Shown here: positions 6,146 through 14,574 of the stretch, piece by piece | How positions within the stretch are numbered: the first letter of the stretch is position 1 | Layout: each line of letters starts with the position of its first letter | Assembly: GCA_021808195.1 (NCBI GenBank) | Contig: JAKBCE010000053.1 | Span: 1 to 16,885 of the forward strand | Reading direction: 5' to 3' | Length of the DNA stretch: 16,885 nucleotides | DNA from: Pseudomonadota bacterium | GTDB taxonomy: Bacteria > Pseudomonadota > Gammaproteobacteria > Steroidobacterales > Steroidobacteraceae | Program-made: the position numbers and the translations under genes | The notes under the pieces: generated by a model | Told to the model about the DNA's origin: nothing | Database searches by the model: none | What the model saw: only the letters and a program-made list of their open reading frames with translations

Positions 6146-9057
6146 GTGCGCGCCCCTTGATGGTCTTTGCAGCCGCGGCAGTGCACGCGAACGGGCTGAC
6201 CGGTATAGGTCACAATCGTATCCGCCGGGACGCTGAAGTCATCTCCGGAGGGCGTGCCGGGTCCGATCCAGCGGATCCGAAACTGCCGGGTGCGCACCAT
6301 ACCGGGGAACGATCCGGTGCGTGCACCGATCGAGAGGGTGCCGTCGGTCTGGTCATAGTCGAAGTGAATCAGCGAGTACTGCCCGTGTCGATAACCAAGG
6401 GTGGTGCCTTGATCCTCGTACAGCGTGAACGTACCGCTCTGACCGGTGTAAACCAGCAACGTGATTGGGGCTCGAGGCCGCTCGCCCGTGTACTGGATCG
6501 CCGGCCCCATCGGCACGATCGAGCCCGCCCGCACGAACAGCGGCAGGCGCGCCATCGGCGCGGCCACAGTTACTGCGCGCCCGCCGCGATACACCCGATT
6601 GGTGAAAAAGTCGTACCAGATGGCCCCGGCGGGCAGATACACCCGCCAACGGCGCGCCCGGTAGCGATAAACGGGGCTGACTAGGAAAGCCGGCCCGAAC
6701 ATGTACTCAGTGGCAATGCTGCGCACGTGCGGATCACGGGGAAAATCCATCTCCAGCGCACGCATGATGGTGCCATTCTTGCGCCAAGTATCGCCCGCAA
6801 TGGTGTAGATATAGGGCATCAGCCGGTAGCGAAGCCGGTCGTAGGAGACGAGGATCCGATAGAGCTTCGTCTCGGGCGGGGAGAGATTGTAGATCTCCCG
6901 GTGTGGCATCTGTCCGTGCGAGCGAAAAATCGGGCAGAATGCGCCGAACTCGAACCAACGAGTATTGAGTTCACGCCATTCGGCGAGATTAGCCGCATCC
7001 GGGCGCAGATAACGACTCTCGGGCTGGTAGCCGCCGATGTCCATCGTCCAGTTCGGCAGCCCCGAGAGCGAGAAGCTGATGCCGGCGGCAATCTGATTCT
7101 TCATGTCCGACCAGCGTGGCGCGATGTCACCGCTCCACACTGCTGCACCGCAACGCTGCAGTCCAGCGAAACCCGAGCGCGACAGAATGAACGGACGACG
7201 GTCTGGATGAAACCGTAAATTGCCGTGGTACACGCCGCAGACATGCTCGAGCGCGTAGGCATTGAACACCGCCGTGCCGGGACCCATAGGGTTTGGCGTC
7301 ATGAATGCCTCTCGCTCAGCAACGCTGGAATTTGACACCATGTCCGGTTCGTCAGCGTCCAGCCACCAGGCGTCAACGCCTATTACGCCAAGGGTGCGCT
7401 CGATCTGTCGCCAGTACAAATGCCGGGCGGCAGCAGAGAACGGATCGTAGAACCCGAACGTATAGCCCGATCCGACCCAATCTTTGATGCCGAGCTTCTC
7501 CGGCAGCGTAAACATGCCGCCGATTCTGGCGAGCGCTTTGAAGTGCCGGGTGCTTGGATAGAACTTCGGCCAGACCGAAATCATGAAGTGCGCGTGCAAT
7601 GAATGCACCTTGGCGATCATTGCCCGAGGATGCGGGTAGCGCTTCGGGTCGAAGCGATCCGATCCCCAGGCATCATCCTTCCAGTAGCGCCAATCCTGGA
7701 CAATGTTGTCGAGCGGGATACCGAGAGAACGGTACTTCTCCACCACGCCGAGCAATTGGCGCTCGGTCTGGTAATGATCCCTGCTCTGCCAGAATCCGTA
7801 CGCCCAGCGCGGCAGCAGCACCGCCCGGCCGGTGACGTACCGATATCCGGCAATGACTTGATCGATGTTCGCACCGTAGATGAAGTAATAATCGATGGCA
7901 CGGCCGGCCTGGGAGAACAATGAGAGTCTATGGCGCACCGCCGCCGGGCGAGGCGGACGGTGCAGCAGTGCGATATAGCCGCCGTCACGGTGCCATACGA
8001 GACGGATCGGAACCCTTTGTCCGGCCCGCAGACGCACGCGGAAGTTTCGATACCAGGGGTTCCAGTTCTGCCGCCAGGCATCAATGACCTCACGTCCTCC
8101 AATCCACAGCTGCTGATAATCGCTGCCGTACAGAGTGAAGGTGTGCAGCCCGCTGATGCGTGCCTCAATCTGCCCCGTCCACACGACTTTCACGTGCGGC
8201 ACCTTGACCAGCGCCTCGGGAAATGAACGCGGATAGTGCCCGTGCCAAGTTAAATATTGATAGTCGATATTGCGCTCCGTCCGCTCGAGCACCAGCTTGC
8301 CGCGCACGTAGTAGCGAGCGGTGAGTCCGTCGCGCTGACCTTGATCATTGTAGAGAATCAGGCTCTTGGAGAGCTGCTGCCAGGGTCGCGGATTGCCGAA
8401 CCGCGTGATCGAGGTATTGTCCCAGAGTATGCCGTAGTCGCGGCTAGACACGACAAACGGGACCACTACATTCATGTTGTGCTGGGCGAGTGTGAGACTG
8501 CGGCCTTTGTAATCGACGATGCCAGTCTGATGCTGCCCGAGTCCGTAGAATGCCTCGCCGGGCGTAGATTCGAACTGCTGGCGGATCGCAAAGTACGGAT
8601 CACCGTCGATCCTCACTGGTTTGAAGCGGCTGCCGTCCGGCAATTCGCGTAAGATCGACCGACCGTGTGAAGTGCGAAAAGTGACCTGGCCGTCATTCAG
8701 GTGAACCTGCGCGGTGAGATCCGCAGTGTTGAGCACGACCGAATCGCCGGTCTGGTGCACCGTGAATGGCACACCCGCGCGGTGCATACGAACCGCCATA
8801 AGGCTTCTCGGCAACGTCAGGTTAGAATCCGGGAACTCCGTCACGCGGATGATCTGCGCCGCTAGCACCTCCAGACGTACTCGCTGCGCCGCCCCGGCGC
8901 GCGGCGTCACGATGATGCCGTCGCCGATCTGCTCGACCACCCCGCCGGCATGCGCCGCAACTGGCAGCAGCATCGCTGCGAGCATTGCCCATCCCAGCAA
9001 GCCGCTCACGCTGCGGCACAGTGTCGCCCACCGTGTGATCTCCCTCACGTGTTTCAT
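6142..9057 (-). CDS. GH31 alpha-xylosidase-like with PA14 insert, exported
   Basis: A 971-residue GH31 protein. A Sec signal peptide (about 1-37, cut near AHA-GG) precedes the N-terminal beta-sandwich. A PA14-like insert (about 265-375; FTLYGSDYQQLWIGG) interrupts it before the (beta/alpha)8 barrel (about 400-750). The predicted nucleophile is D567 in WWLDADEP and the acid/base D644 in WSGDI. Beta-sandwich domains follow, with TLYEDQGTT near 878-886. This architecture matches Cellvibrio japonicus Xyl31A, an alpha-xylosidase acting on the non-reducing-end xylose of xyloglucan oligosaccharides, where PA14 extends the substrate-binding site. An alpha-glucosidase or other alpha-glycosidase activity cannot be excluded. 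The frame is open 52 codons upstream, but ATG 9057 begins a proper signal peptide and has a GGGGGG ribosome-binding site. It is the first gene of the four-gene cluster. Confidence 0.92.
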   Translation of the reverse strand: MKHVREITRWATLCRSVSGLLGWAMLAAMLLPVAAHAGGVVEQIGDGIIVTPRAGAAQRVRLEVLAAQIIRVTEFPDSNLTLPRSLMAVRMHRAGVPFTVHQTGDSVVLNTADLTAQVHLNDGQVTFRTSHGRSILRELPDGSRFKPVRIDGDPYFAIRQQFESTPGEAFYGLGQHQTGIVDYKGRSLTLAQHNMNVVVPFVVSSRDYGILWDNTSITRFGNPRPWQQLSKSLILYNDQGQRDGLTARYYVRGKLVLERTERNIDYQYLTWHGHYPRSFPEALVKVPHVKVVWTGQIEARISGLHTFTLYGSDYQQLWIGGREVIDAWRQNWNPWYRNFRVRLRAGQRVPIRLVWHRDGGYIALLHRPPRPAAVRHRLSLFSQAGRAIDYYFIYGANIDQVIAGYRYVTGRAVLLPRWAYGFWQSRDHYQTERQLLGVVEKYRSLGIPLDNIVQDWRYWKDDAWGSDRFDPKRYPHPRAMIAKVHSLHAHFMISVWPKFYPSTRHFKALARIGGMFTLPEKLGIKDWVGSGYTFGFYDPFSAAARHLYWRQIERTLGVIGVDAWWLDADEPDMVSNSSVAEREAFMTPNPMGPGTAVFNAYALEHVCGVYHGNLRFHPDRRPFILSRSGFAGLQRCGAAVWSGDIAPRWSDMKNQIAAGISFSLSGLPNWTMDIGGYQPESRYLRPDAANLAEWRELNTRWFEFGAFCPIFRSHGQMPHREIYNLSPPETKLYRILVSYDRLRYRLMPYIYTIAGDTWRKNGTIMRALEMDFPRDPHVRSIATEYMFGPAFLVSPVYRYRARRWRVYLPAGAIWYDFFTNRVYRGGRAVTVAAPMARLPLFVRAGSIVPMGPAIQYTGERPRAPITLLVYTGQSGTFTLYEDQGTTLGYRHGQYSLIHFDYDQTDGTLSIGARTGSFPGMVRTRQFRIRWIGPGTPSGDDFSVPADTIVTYTGQPVRVHCRGCKDHQGART

Positions 9058-9219
9058 CCGTCGCCCCCCGTCGTTGTTATTGATCAGCCAGACATCGTAC
9101 TGATCGCCCGCCGGTCGTGGCACGCGCACCAAGCCCGACCTGTTTAGCACCTCTGCTAACGCGGACACCGGTCTGCCTTGCACACTATCCCCGGCGCACA
9201 GCGCAACTGGCACAGCACA
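9058..9219 (-). promoter_or_regulatory. Leader/promoter region of the GH31-GH27-GH29-epimerase cluster
   Basis: These 162 bases lie between the uxuB stop and the GH31 start on the same strand, more than elsewhere in the cluster, so the GH31 cluster may have its own promoter. The region holds a perfect inverted repeat TTAGCA-4-TGCTAA (9144-9159). Overlapping its right arm, TGCTAACGCGGACA (9154-9167) is a weak partial match to the LacI-type pattern. A second short inverted repeat, GATCAG (9082-9087) and CTGATC (9100-9105), lies nearer the start. I found no confident -35/-10 pair. No U-rich terminator for uxuB is visible, so read-through is possible. Confidence 0.4.
9144..9159. promoter_or_regulatory. 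Inverted repeat TTAGCA-N4-TGCTAA, candidate operator
   Basis: Two perfectly complementary 6-base arms separated by CCTC form a 16-base dyad about 90 bases upstream of the GH31 start. Read on the minus strand it is GTTAGC-6-GCTAAAC, the half-sites of the Xanthomonas xyl-box (TGGTAGCGCTAACA) moved apart. AT-rich arms in a GC-rich background suggest a protein-binding site rather than a terminator. Which protein binds is unknown. Confidence 0.4.
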
Positions 9220-10680
9220 TTAACCGCGCCCGGCCTCGGGTAGCGAGCCGTCGATGCCCAGCGTGCGGTACGCGTTCACAACTGCGGTTCTGAATGCAGC
9301 CTCCCCCGCAAGAGTCGGTGGAATGGTGTCTCCGAGTCCCAGAAAGAGCGCGACGTCCTGCTCCGGCACATCGGTACAGGCACGACCCAGGGCAAGCAGC
9401 CGCTGCGCGTAAGGATCGGTGAGTTCACCGCCGGCGCGGGCCCGCCCGATGATGAAGCGCATCCATGCGGCCAGTGCCAGGGCGAGGCGGGCGAACGGAC
9501 GGCCTGCAGACAGTGCCTCGACAATACTCGGCAGCAGTCGCACGGGAAGCTTCTTCGAGCCGTCCCAGGCGATCTGTGCGAGCTGATGCCTGATGCTCGG
9601 GTTGCGAAACCGCTCGAGTGCCGCCTCGATGTACGACGCGATGTCGAGTGCACCGCTTGCGCGCAGGCCGGGCGCGACTTCCTCGCGCAGCAGACACCCG
9701 ACATAGTGCGCGAGCTGCGGATCACGCATCGCCTCGGCCACGGTCGCATGGCCGCGCAACAGGCCGACATAGGCGAGTGCCGAGTGCGCCCCGTTGACGA
9801 CTCTGAGCTTGGCGCGGTCGTAAACCGACACATCCCGGGTCAACGTCACGCCCACTGCGTCCCAATCGGCAATCCGCGCTGCCGGGACGTCCTCTATGAC
9901 CCACTGCGTGAAGCGCTCGCGCTGCACCGGCCAGGCGTCGTACAAGCCGCTCTCGGCGCTGACCCGCGCAATGAGATTCGCATCGGTGGCCGGCGTGATG
10001 CTGTCGACCATGGTCCGCGGAAACGACACTTCCTGTTCGATCCAGCGGGCGAGCGCTGGGTCATGCTCGGCGGCGAATGCAGCGACTGCCGCACGCAGCG
10101 TCGGACCGTTGTCCGGCAGGTTGTCACAGCTGACGACCACGAACGGTGCGGCGCCGCGCGCACGCCGCCGGCGAAGGCCCTCGGCGAGGAATCCGATGAC
10201 GCTGCGCACCTCACCGTCGGCGCGCAGATCGTGCGCGATGTCCGGGTGCGCAAGGTTGAGCCGCCCGTCGCCATCGAGACAGTAACCCTTCTCGGTGACG
10301 GTGAGCGTCACGAGACGCGTTTCGGGCCCCTCGAGACGCGAAAACACTGCAGGCCGCTCCCGAGGAGCCACCAGAATCTCCCGCAGCGCACCGATGACGC
10401 GCAGCTGGGCCGTCTCGGCGAGCTCAACCAGACAGTACAGATCATCCTGCGGCGCGAGCACATCACGAACCGCGCTGCTGTGCAGGGCGACGGCGCTGAT
10501 CGCCCAGCGCGGATCCTGCTCGAGCAATCGATCGGCGTAGTACGCCTGATGTGCACGGTGAAAGGCACCGGGACCAAAATGCAGCCAGCCGACCCTGCAG
10601 GCCCCGCGCACGTAGCGGGGGCGCGCCACTGCCGCACGTGCCTGCGCCAGCGTCGCCTCGCTCAGCTGCATGGGGTTCAT
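9220..10680 (-). CDS. uxuB: D-fructuronate reductase / mannitol dehydrogenase family (UxuB)
   Basis: A 486-residue member of the polyol-specific long-chain dehydrogenases. The N-terminal NAD-binding domain begins VGWLHFGPGAFHRAHQ (30-45), and the signature K-x4-N-x2-H is at K291, N296 and H299 (KLRVVNGAHS). In the uronate pathway UxuB reduces D-fructuronate to D-mannonate with NADH in the cytoplasm; tagaturonate reductase or mannitol dehydrogenase are family alternatives. Context decides for fructuronate: glucuronate isomerase and mannonate dehydratase, the steps before and after, are both in the window. The ATG at 10680 has AGTAGG about nine bases upstream; an in-frame Met three codons later is a weaker alternative. 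It is divergent from the GH67 gene with only 67 bases between them, so both probably share regulatory sites. An upstream frame extension of 44 codons runs antisense into the GH67 5' end and is not coding. Confidence 0.9.
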   Translation of the reverse strand: MNPMQLSEATLAQARAAVARPRYVRGACRVGWLHFGPGAFHRAHQAYYADRLLEQDPRWAISAVALHSSAVRDVLAPQDDLYCLVELAETAQLRVIGALREILVAPRERPAVFSRLEGPETRLVTLTVTEKGYCLDGDGRLNLAHPDIAHDLRADGEVRSVIGFLAEGLRRRRARGAAPFVVVSCDNLPDNGPTLRAAVAAFAAEHDPALARWIEQEVSFPRTMVDSITPATDANLIARVSAESGLYDAWPVQRERFTQWVIEDVPAARIADWDAVGVTLTRDVSVYDRAKLRVVNGAHSALAYVGLLRGHATVAEAMRDPQLAHYVGCLLREEVAPGLRASGALDIASYIEAALERFRNPSIRHQLAQIAWDGSKKLPVRLLPSIVEALSAGRPFARLALALAAWMRFIIGRARAGGELTDPYAQRLLALGRACTDVPEQDVALFLGLGDTIPPTLAGEAAFRTAVVNAYRTLGIDGSLPEAGRG

Positions 10681-10709
10681 TGCCGTGAGCCTACTGGTAG
10701 CGGTATCAT
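10680..10709 (+). promoter_or_regulatory. Candidate sigma70-type promoter for GH67-uxaC
   Basis: TTGCCG (10680-10685) and TATCAT (10704-10709) are separated by 18 bases, giving 4/6 and 5/6 matches to the bacterial consensus. Transcription would begin near 10716, about 30 bases before the GH67 start. The -10 overlaps the candidate LacI-type operator, consistent with repression by blocking RNA polymerase. On the other strand TTGCAA (10711-10716) and TAGGCT (10688-10693), 17 apart, could weakly serve uxuB. Confidence 0.4.
10695..10708. promoter_or_regulatory. LacI-type operator candidate in uxuB/GH67 divergent region
   Basis: TGGTAGCGGTATCA matches 12 of 14 positions of the Xanthomonas xyl-box (TGGTAGCGCTAACA) as I recall it, and 5 of its 7 base pairs are self-complementary around a central CG, the usual form for LacI-family operators. 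It sits in the only 67 bases between divergent uxuB and GH67 and overlaps a good -10 element. The LacI regulator at 1-724, or an ExuR/UxuR-like regulator elsewhere, could use it. Confidence 0.5.
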
Positions 10710-10747
10710 TTTGCAACGCAATCACTCTCTCATCGCCCGGGGGCCGC

Positions 10748-12985
10748 ATGTCGCAGTTGACCCAGGCAGCACGACGCTGCGCAACGATCCTCGGGGCCAC
10801 CGCCCTGCTCACCCTGCCCGCCCTGTCCGTCGCGGCGCACGCCGAGGATGGCTACCGGCTGTGGCTGCGCTACGTACCGGTGCACGGTGCCTGGCTGCAC
10901 CGCTACCGCCGCGCGGCGAGTGAAGTGGTGCCGGGCGCGGAGCGCTCCCCGACGCTGCGTGCGGCCCGTCAGGAGCTCGAGCGCGGGCTCTCGGGCATGC
11001 TCGCCCGCCCGGTGCCGAGCGAGCCGGTCATCACCCGCAGCGGCGCAATCGTGCTCGGTACTCCGCGAGGCACACCGCTGCTGCGCCCGCTGCACCTCGG
11101 CCTGCGCAGACTCGGCAAGCAGGGCTACGTCATCCGCACACTGCAGCTTCACGGCCACCGCGTCACGGTGATCGCCGGCAATACCGACATCGGCGTGCTC
11201 TACGGGGTCTTCCGCTTCCTGCGCCAGATGCAGACCCGCCAGCCGCTTGATCGGCTCGCCATTGCCTCGCGGCCGAAGATCCGCCGCCGCGTGCTCGACT
11301 TCTGGGACAACCTCAATGGCAGCGTTGAGCGCGGCTATGCGGGCGACTCGATCTGGAAATGGCGCGAACTGCCCGAATACCTCTCCCCGCGGTACATCGA
11401 CTTTGCGCGCGCGTGCGCCTCGGTCGGGATCAACGGTGTCGTACTGGACAACGTCAATGCCAGTCCGTGGATCCTCACTCCGCTGTATCTCACCAAGGTC
11501 GCGGCTATCGCCAGGGTGCTGCGCCCGTACGGTATCCGCGTCTACCTGTCGGTACCGTTCAGCGCACCGATCACCGTGGGCAAGCTCTCGAGCGCCGACC
11601 CGCTCGATCCGGCGGTGCAGGCCTGGTGGCGGACCAAGGTTGCGGCAATCTATCGCGCCATACCGGATTTCGGCGGCTTCCTGATGAAGGCCGATTCCGA
11701 GGGGGAGCCGGGCCCTGAAAACTACGGCCGCACCCAGGCCCAGGGCGCCAATCTACTCGCCCGGGCGCTCGCGCCCTACCACGGCATCGTCATGTGGCGT
11801 GCGTTCGTCTACTCGACGAACCCGCACTCCGAGGACCGCGTCCGCCAGTCCTACGACATCTTCAAGCCGCTCGACGGCAAATTCGACCGCAACGTGATCC
11901 TGCAGGTCAAGAACGGACCGCTCGACTTCCAGCCGCGCGAGCCCTTTCATCCGCTGTTCGGCGCGATGCCGCACACTCATTTGATGCTCGAGCTGGAGAT
12001 CACCAAGGAATACCTGGGCCAGCAGACCAGCTTCGTCTACCTCGGCACGCTGTACGAGGAAGTGCTGCGTGCCGACACCTGGGCCCGCGGTCGAGGCTCC
12101 ACCGTTGCGCGAGTGATCGACGGCTCGCTCTACGGGCAGCACGACACCGCGATCGCCGGCGTCGCCAACATCGGCTCGGACCGCAACTGGTGTGGGTCGA
12201 TCTTCAATCAGTCGAACTGGTATGTATTTGGGCGGCTCGCGTGGAACCCGGAGGCTTCGGCCCGCACGATTGCTGCACAGTGGACACGCATGACCTTCAC
12301 CAACGCCCCGGGGTTCGTGCGCCCCGTCGTGCGGATGATGATGGGCTCGCGCGAAGCAGTGGTGGATTACAGCGATCCGCTCGGGCTGGCGAGCCAGATG
12401 GCGGGCACGCACTACGGCCCGGGCCCCTGGATCGCCCCGAGCAAGCACCTGCCGCCGGACTGGTCGGACACCTATTACAGCCGTGCGAACGCCGAGGGCA
12501 TCGGCTTCGACCGCACGGCGAGCGGCAGTGATGCCGTCGCGCAGTACGCCCCGCACGTAGCGGCGGAGTTCGCGAGTCTCAAGCACTGTCCGGAAAATCT
12601 ACTGTTGTGGTTCCACCATGTGCCCTGGACTTACCGCCTCGCCTCCGGCCACACCGTGTGGGACTCGCTCGTCTTGCACTATGTACGCGGCGTGTCGGCC
12701 GTCAAGCGCATGCGTAGTACGTGGCAAGGACTTGCCCGTTACGTCGATCCGCGCCGCTTCCAGCTGACCGCGGCCTTCCTCACCATCCAGGTACACGAAG
12801 CGCAATGGTGGCGGGACGCGAGCATCGCCTACTTCCAATCGATCTCCCATCTGCCGCTGCCCCCGGGCATTGCCCCACCGCCCGATTCCCTCAAGGCCTA
12901 CGAGGCATTCTGCATTCCATACCTCGAAGGCACGCCCGGGACCGGCGCAGCTTGTCCGCCGGACGACGCACAGGTGCCGCGTTGA
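10748..12985 (+). CDS. GH67 xylan alpha-1,2-glucuronidase, exported
   Basis: A 745-residue GH67 protein matching the length of Cellvibrio GlcA67A and Geobacillus AguA. A Sec signal peptide (about 1-32, VAAHA-ED) is followed by the N-terminal alpha/beta domain (about 35-170), the catalytic barrel (about 175-500) and an all-helical C-terminal domain. Aligning motifs by eye gives E318 (KADSEG) as general acid and D393 (NGPLDF) with E421 (TKEYLG) as the carboxylates activating water; D393 and E421 are 28 apart, as in the Cellvibrio enzyme. The enzyme removes 4-O-methyl-D-glucuronic acid from the non-reducing-end xylose of aldouronic acids by inversion, probably in the periplasm. The ATG at 10748 begins the signal peptide and follows GGGGG; an open frame 26 codons upstream runs through the candidate promoter. 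The uxaC gene follows 70 bases later on the same strand, so the freed uronic acid is catabolised by the next gene's product. Confidence 0.95.
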   Translation: MSQLTQAARRCATILGATALLTLPALSVAAHAEDGYRLWLRYVPVHGAWLHRYRRAASEVVPGAERSPTLRAARQELERGLSGMLARPVPSEPVITRSGAIVLGTPRGTPLLRPLHLGLRRLGKQGYVIRTLQLHGHRVTVIAGNTDIGVLYGVFRFLRQMQTRQPLDRLAIASRPKIRRRVLDFWDNLNGSVERGYAGDSIWKWRELPEYLSPRYIDFARACASVGINGVVLDNVNASPWILTPLYLTKVAAIARVLRPYGIRVYLSVPFSAPITVGKLSSADPLDPAVQAWWRTKVAAIYRAIPDFGGFLMKADSEGEPGPENYGRTQAQGANLLARALAPYHGIVMWRAFVYSTNPHSEDRVRQSYDIFKPLDGKFDRNVILQVKNGPLDFQPREPFHPLFGAMPHTHLMLELEITKEYLGQQTSFVYLGTLYEEVLRADTWARGRGSTVARVIDGSLYGQHDTAIAGVANIGSDRNWCGSIFNQSNWYVFGRLAWNPEASARTIAAQWTRMTFTNAPGFVRPVVRMMMGSREAVVDYSDPLGLASQMAGTHYGPGPWIAPSKHLPPDWSDTYYSRANAEGIGFDRTASGSDAVAQYAPHVAAEFASLKHCPENLLLWFHHVPWTYRLASGHTVWDSLVLHYVRGVSAVKRMRSTWQGLARYVDPRRFQLTAAFLTIQVHEAQWWRDASIAYFQSISHLPLPPGIAPPPDSLKAYEAFCIPYLEGTPGTGAACPPDDAQVPR

Positions 12986-13055
12986 CCCCGACAGCACCTG
13001 GGCGCATCGTGAACCCCTCCTGCGCCACTCACCGAGCGCTGAACGAGCCGCGAGC

Positions 13056-14489
13056 ATGACCGACTTCAACCACCCCGCGCTGCATCCCGATCGGCTGTTT
13101 CCGGCCGAGCCGGCGACCCGGGCCATCGCCCGGCGACTGTATGCCGAAGTCCGCACCCTGCCGATCATCAGTCCGCATGGGCACACCGATCCTCGCTGGT
13201 TTGCAGCCAACGAACCGTTCCGCAATCCGGCCTCCCTGCTGCTGAGCCCGGATCACTACATCACCCGCATGCTCTACAGTCAGGGCATCCGACTCGACGC
13301 GCTCGGTGTCGAACCCAACGGCGAGCGGCACACCCCGCCGGCACCCGAGACCATCTGGCGCACCTTTGCGGCGCACTACCCTCTGTTCCGCGGCACCCCA
13401 ACCCGACTGTGGCTCGACTGGGTACTGGCCGAGGTATTCGGCGCCGACTGCCCGCTCACGAGCGCCAATGCCGATCGGACCTACGAGCGCATATGCGAAC
13501 AACTGGCCACACCGGCGTTCCGGCCGCGCGCGCTGTTCGAGAGGTTCGGGATTGAAGTGCTCGCCACCACCGAATCGCCGCTGGATTCGCTCGAACACCA
13601 TGCCGCCATCCGCGCAAGCGGCTGGCCGGGACGAGTGATCAGCGCCTATCGCCCGGACCCCGTGATCGATCCCGAGACTCCGGGATTCGTCTCGAACCTG
13701 GAACGCTTCGGCGCGCTGACGGGCATCGATCCGTTCAGCTGGAGAGGCTACCTCGCGGCTCATCGGGCGCGGCGCGCGTTCTTCGCCTCCTCAGGCGCAA
13801 CCTCGACCGACCACGGCCACCCGACCGCGCGCACGGCGGATCTGGACGAGCGCGGTGCCGAGGCGCTCTTTGAGCGCATCGTGCACTCAGCGCGCCGCGG
13901 AGATCTCTCCAGCACCGATGCCGAGACCTTCCGCGCCCAGATGCTCACGGAAATGGCCCGCATGAGCCTCGAGGACGGACTGGTGATGCAGATTCACCCC
14001 GGCGCGTGGCGCAACCACAATACGCCGCTGTATCGTCGATTCGGTGCAAACATCGGTGGCGACATCCCGACCCGGACCGACTACGTCGCCGGGCTGCGCC
14101 CGCTGCTGAATCGCTTCGGCAATGAGCCTGCCCTGACACTCATCGTGTTCACGCTCGATGAATCGAGCTACAGCCGCGAACTGGCGCCGCTCGCCGGACA
14201 CTATCCGGCACTGCGGCTCGGGCCGGCCTGGTGGTTCCACGACAGTCCCGAGGGACTGCTGCGCTTTCGCGAGCAGACCACCGAGACGGCCGGGTTCTAC
14301 AACACCGTAGGCTTCAACGACGATACGCGAGCGTTCTTCTCTATTCCGGCGCGACACGACGTTGCGCGACGGATCGACTGCACATTCCTCGCGAGGCTGG
14401 TGGCCGAACACCGCCTGCCTGAAGACGAGGCACTGCAGGTGGCACGGGATCTGGCCTATCGGCTGCCGAAGCAGGCCTACCGGCTCTGA
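13056..14489 (+). CDS. uxaC: Glucuronate (uronate) isomerase
   Basis: A 477-residue uronate isomerase of the amidohydrolase superfamily, about the usual length (470). It interconverts D-glucuronate and D-fructuronate (and galacturonate/tagaturonate) in the cytoplasm. Visible family motifs are the metal-binding H-x-H (SPHGHTD, H41 and H43), TTESPLDSLEHH (171-182), RPD (199-201), MQIHPGAWRNHN (311-322, compare QYHIGALRNNN in E. coli) and AWWFHDS. It diverges clearly from E. coli UxaC outside these motifs. The ATG at 13056 is chosen because homology starts there; upstream frame sequence overlaps the end of GH67. The ribosome-binding site is weak (GAG repeats). It follows GH67 by 70 bases with no terminator seen, so co-transcription is likely, and it supplies fructuronate to the divergent uxuB product. 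The gene ends just before a strong stem-loop. Confidence 0.93.
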   Translation: MTDFNHPALHPDRLFPAEPATRAIARRLYAEVRTLPIISPHGHTDPRWFAANEPFRNPASLLLSPDHYITRMLYSQGIRLDALGVEPNGERHTPPAPETIWRTFAAHYPLFRGTPTRLWLDWVLAEVFGADCPLTSANADRTYERICEQLATPAFRPRALFERFGIEVLATTESPLDSLEHHAAIRASGWPGRVISAYRPDPVIDPETPGFVSNLERFGALTGIDPFSWRGYLAAHRARRAFFASSGATSTDHGHPTARTADLDERGAEALFERIVHSARRGDLSSTDAETFRAQMLTEMARMSLEDGLVMQIHPGAWRNHNTPLYRRFGANIGGDIPTRTDYVAGLRPLLNRFGNEPALTLIVFTLDESSYSRELAPLAGHYPALRLGPAWWFHDSPEGLLRFREQTTETAGFYNTVGFNDDTRAFFSIPARHDVARRIDCTFLARLVAEHRLPEDEALQVARDLAYRLPKQAYRL

Positions 14490-14506
14490 ACAAGTTCTCC
14501 CCGAAC

Positions 14507-14541
14507 CCGGCCGGTGCTGCTTCCGTTACGGCACCGGCCGG
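14507..14541. terminator. Strong stem-loop between convergent uxaC and exported-protein genes
   Basis: CCGGCCGGTGC (14507-14517) and GCACCGGCCGG (14531-14541) form a perfect 11-bp stem with a 13-base loop, which may close by two further pairs. It lies 17 bases past the uxaC stop and 33 bases from the stop of the opposing gene, so it could end transcription from both sides. No run of T follows on either strand (TTAAGT on plus), so it may act as an mRNA-stabilising or weak terminator hairpin. Confidence 0.6.
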
Positions 14542-14574
14542 TTAAGTCGAATCAAAGCTGCGATCTCACCTGAC

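Noticed and set aside
9082..9105. GATCAG...CTGATC inverted repeat upstream of GH31 as an operator
   Set aside because: Short arms with a 12-base gap; likely to occur by chance and no link to a known site, so mentioned only within the leader region.
9586..10923. Plus-strand open frame of 445 codons antisense to uxuB
   Set aside because: uxuB on the other strand has the full family signature; this frame shows no recognisable motif and runs into the GH67 gene out of frame.
11753..12586. Minus-strand open frame antisense to GH67, and one at 12599-13225
   Set aside because: No conserved motif; GH67 catalytic residues are encoded on the plus strand through this region.
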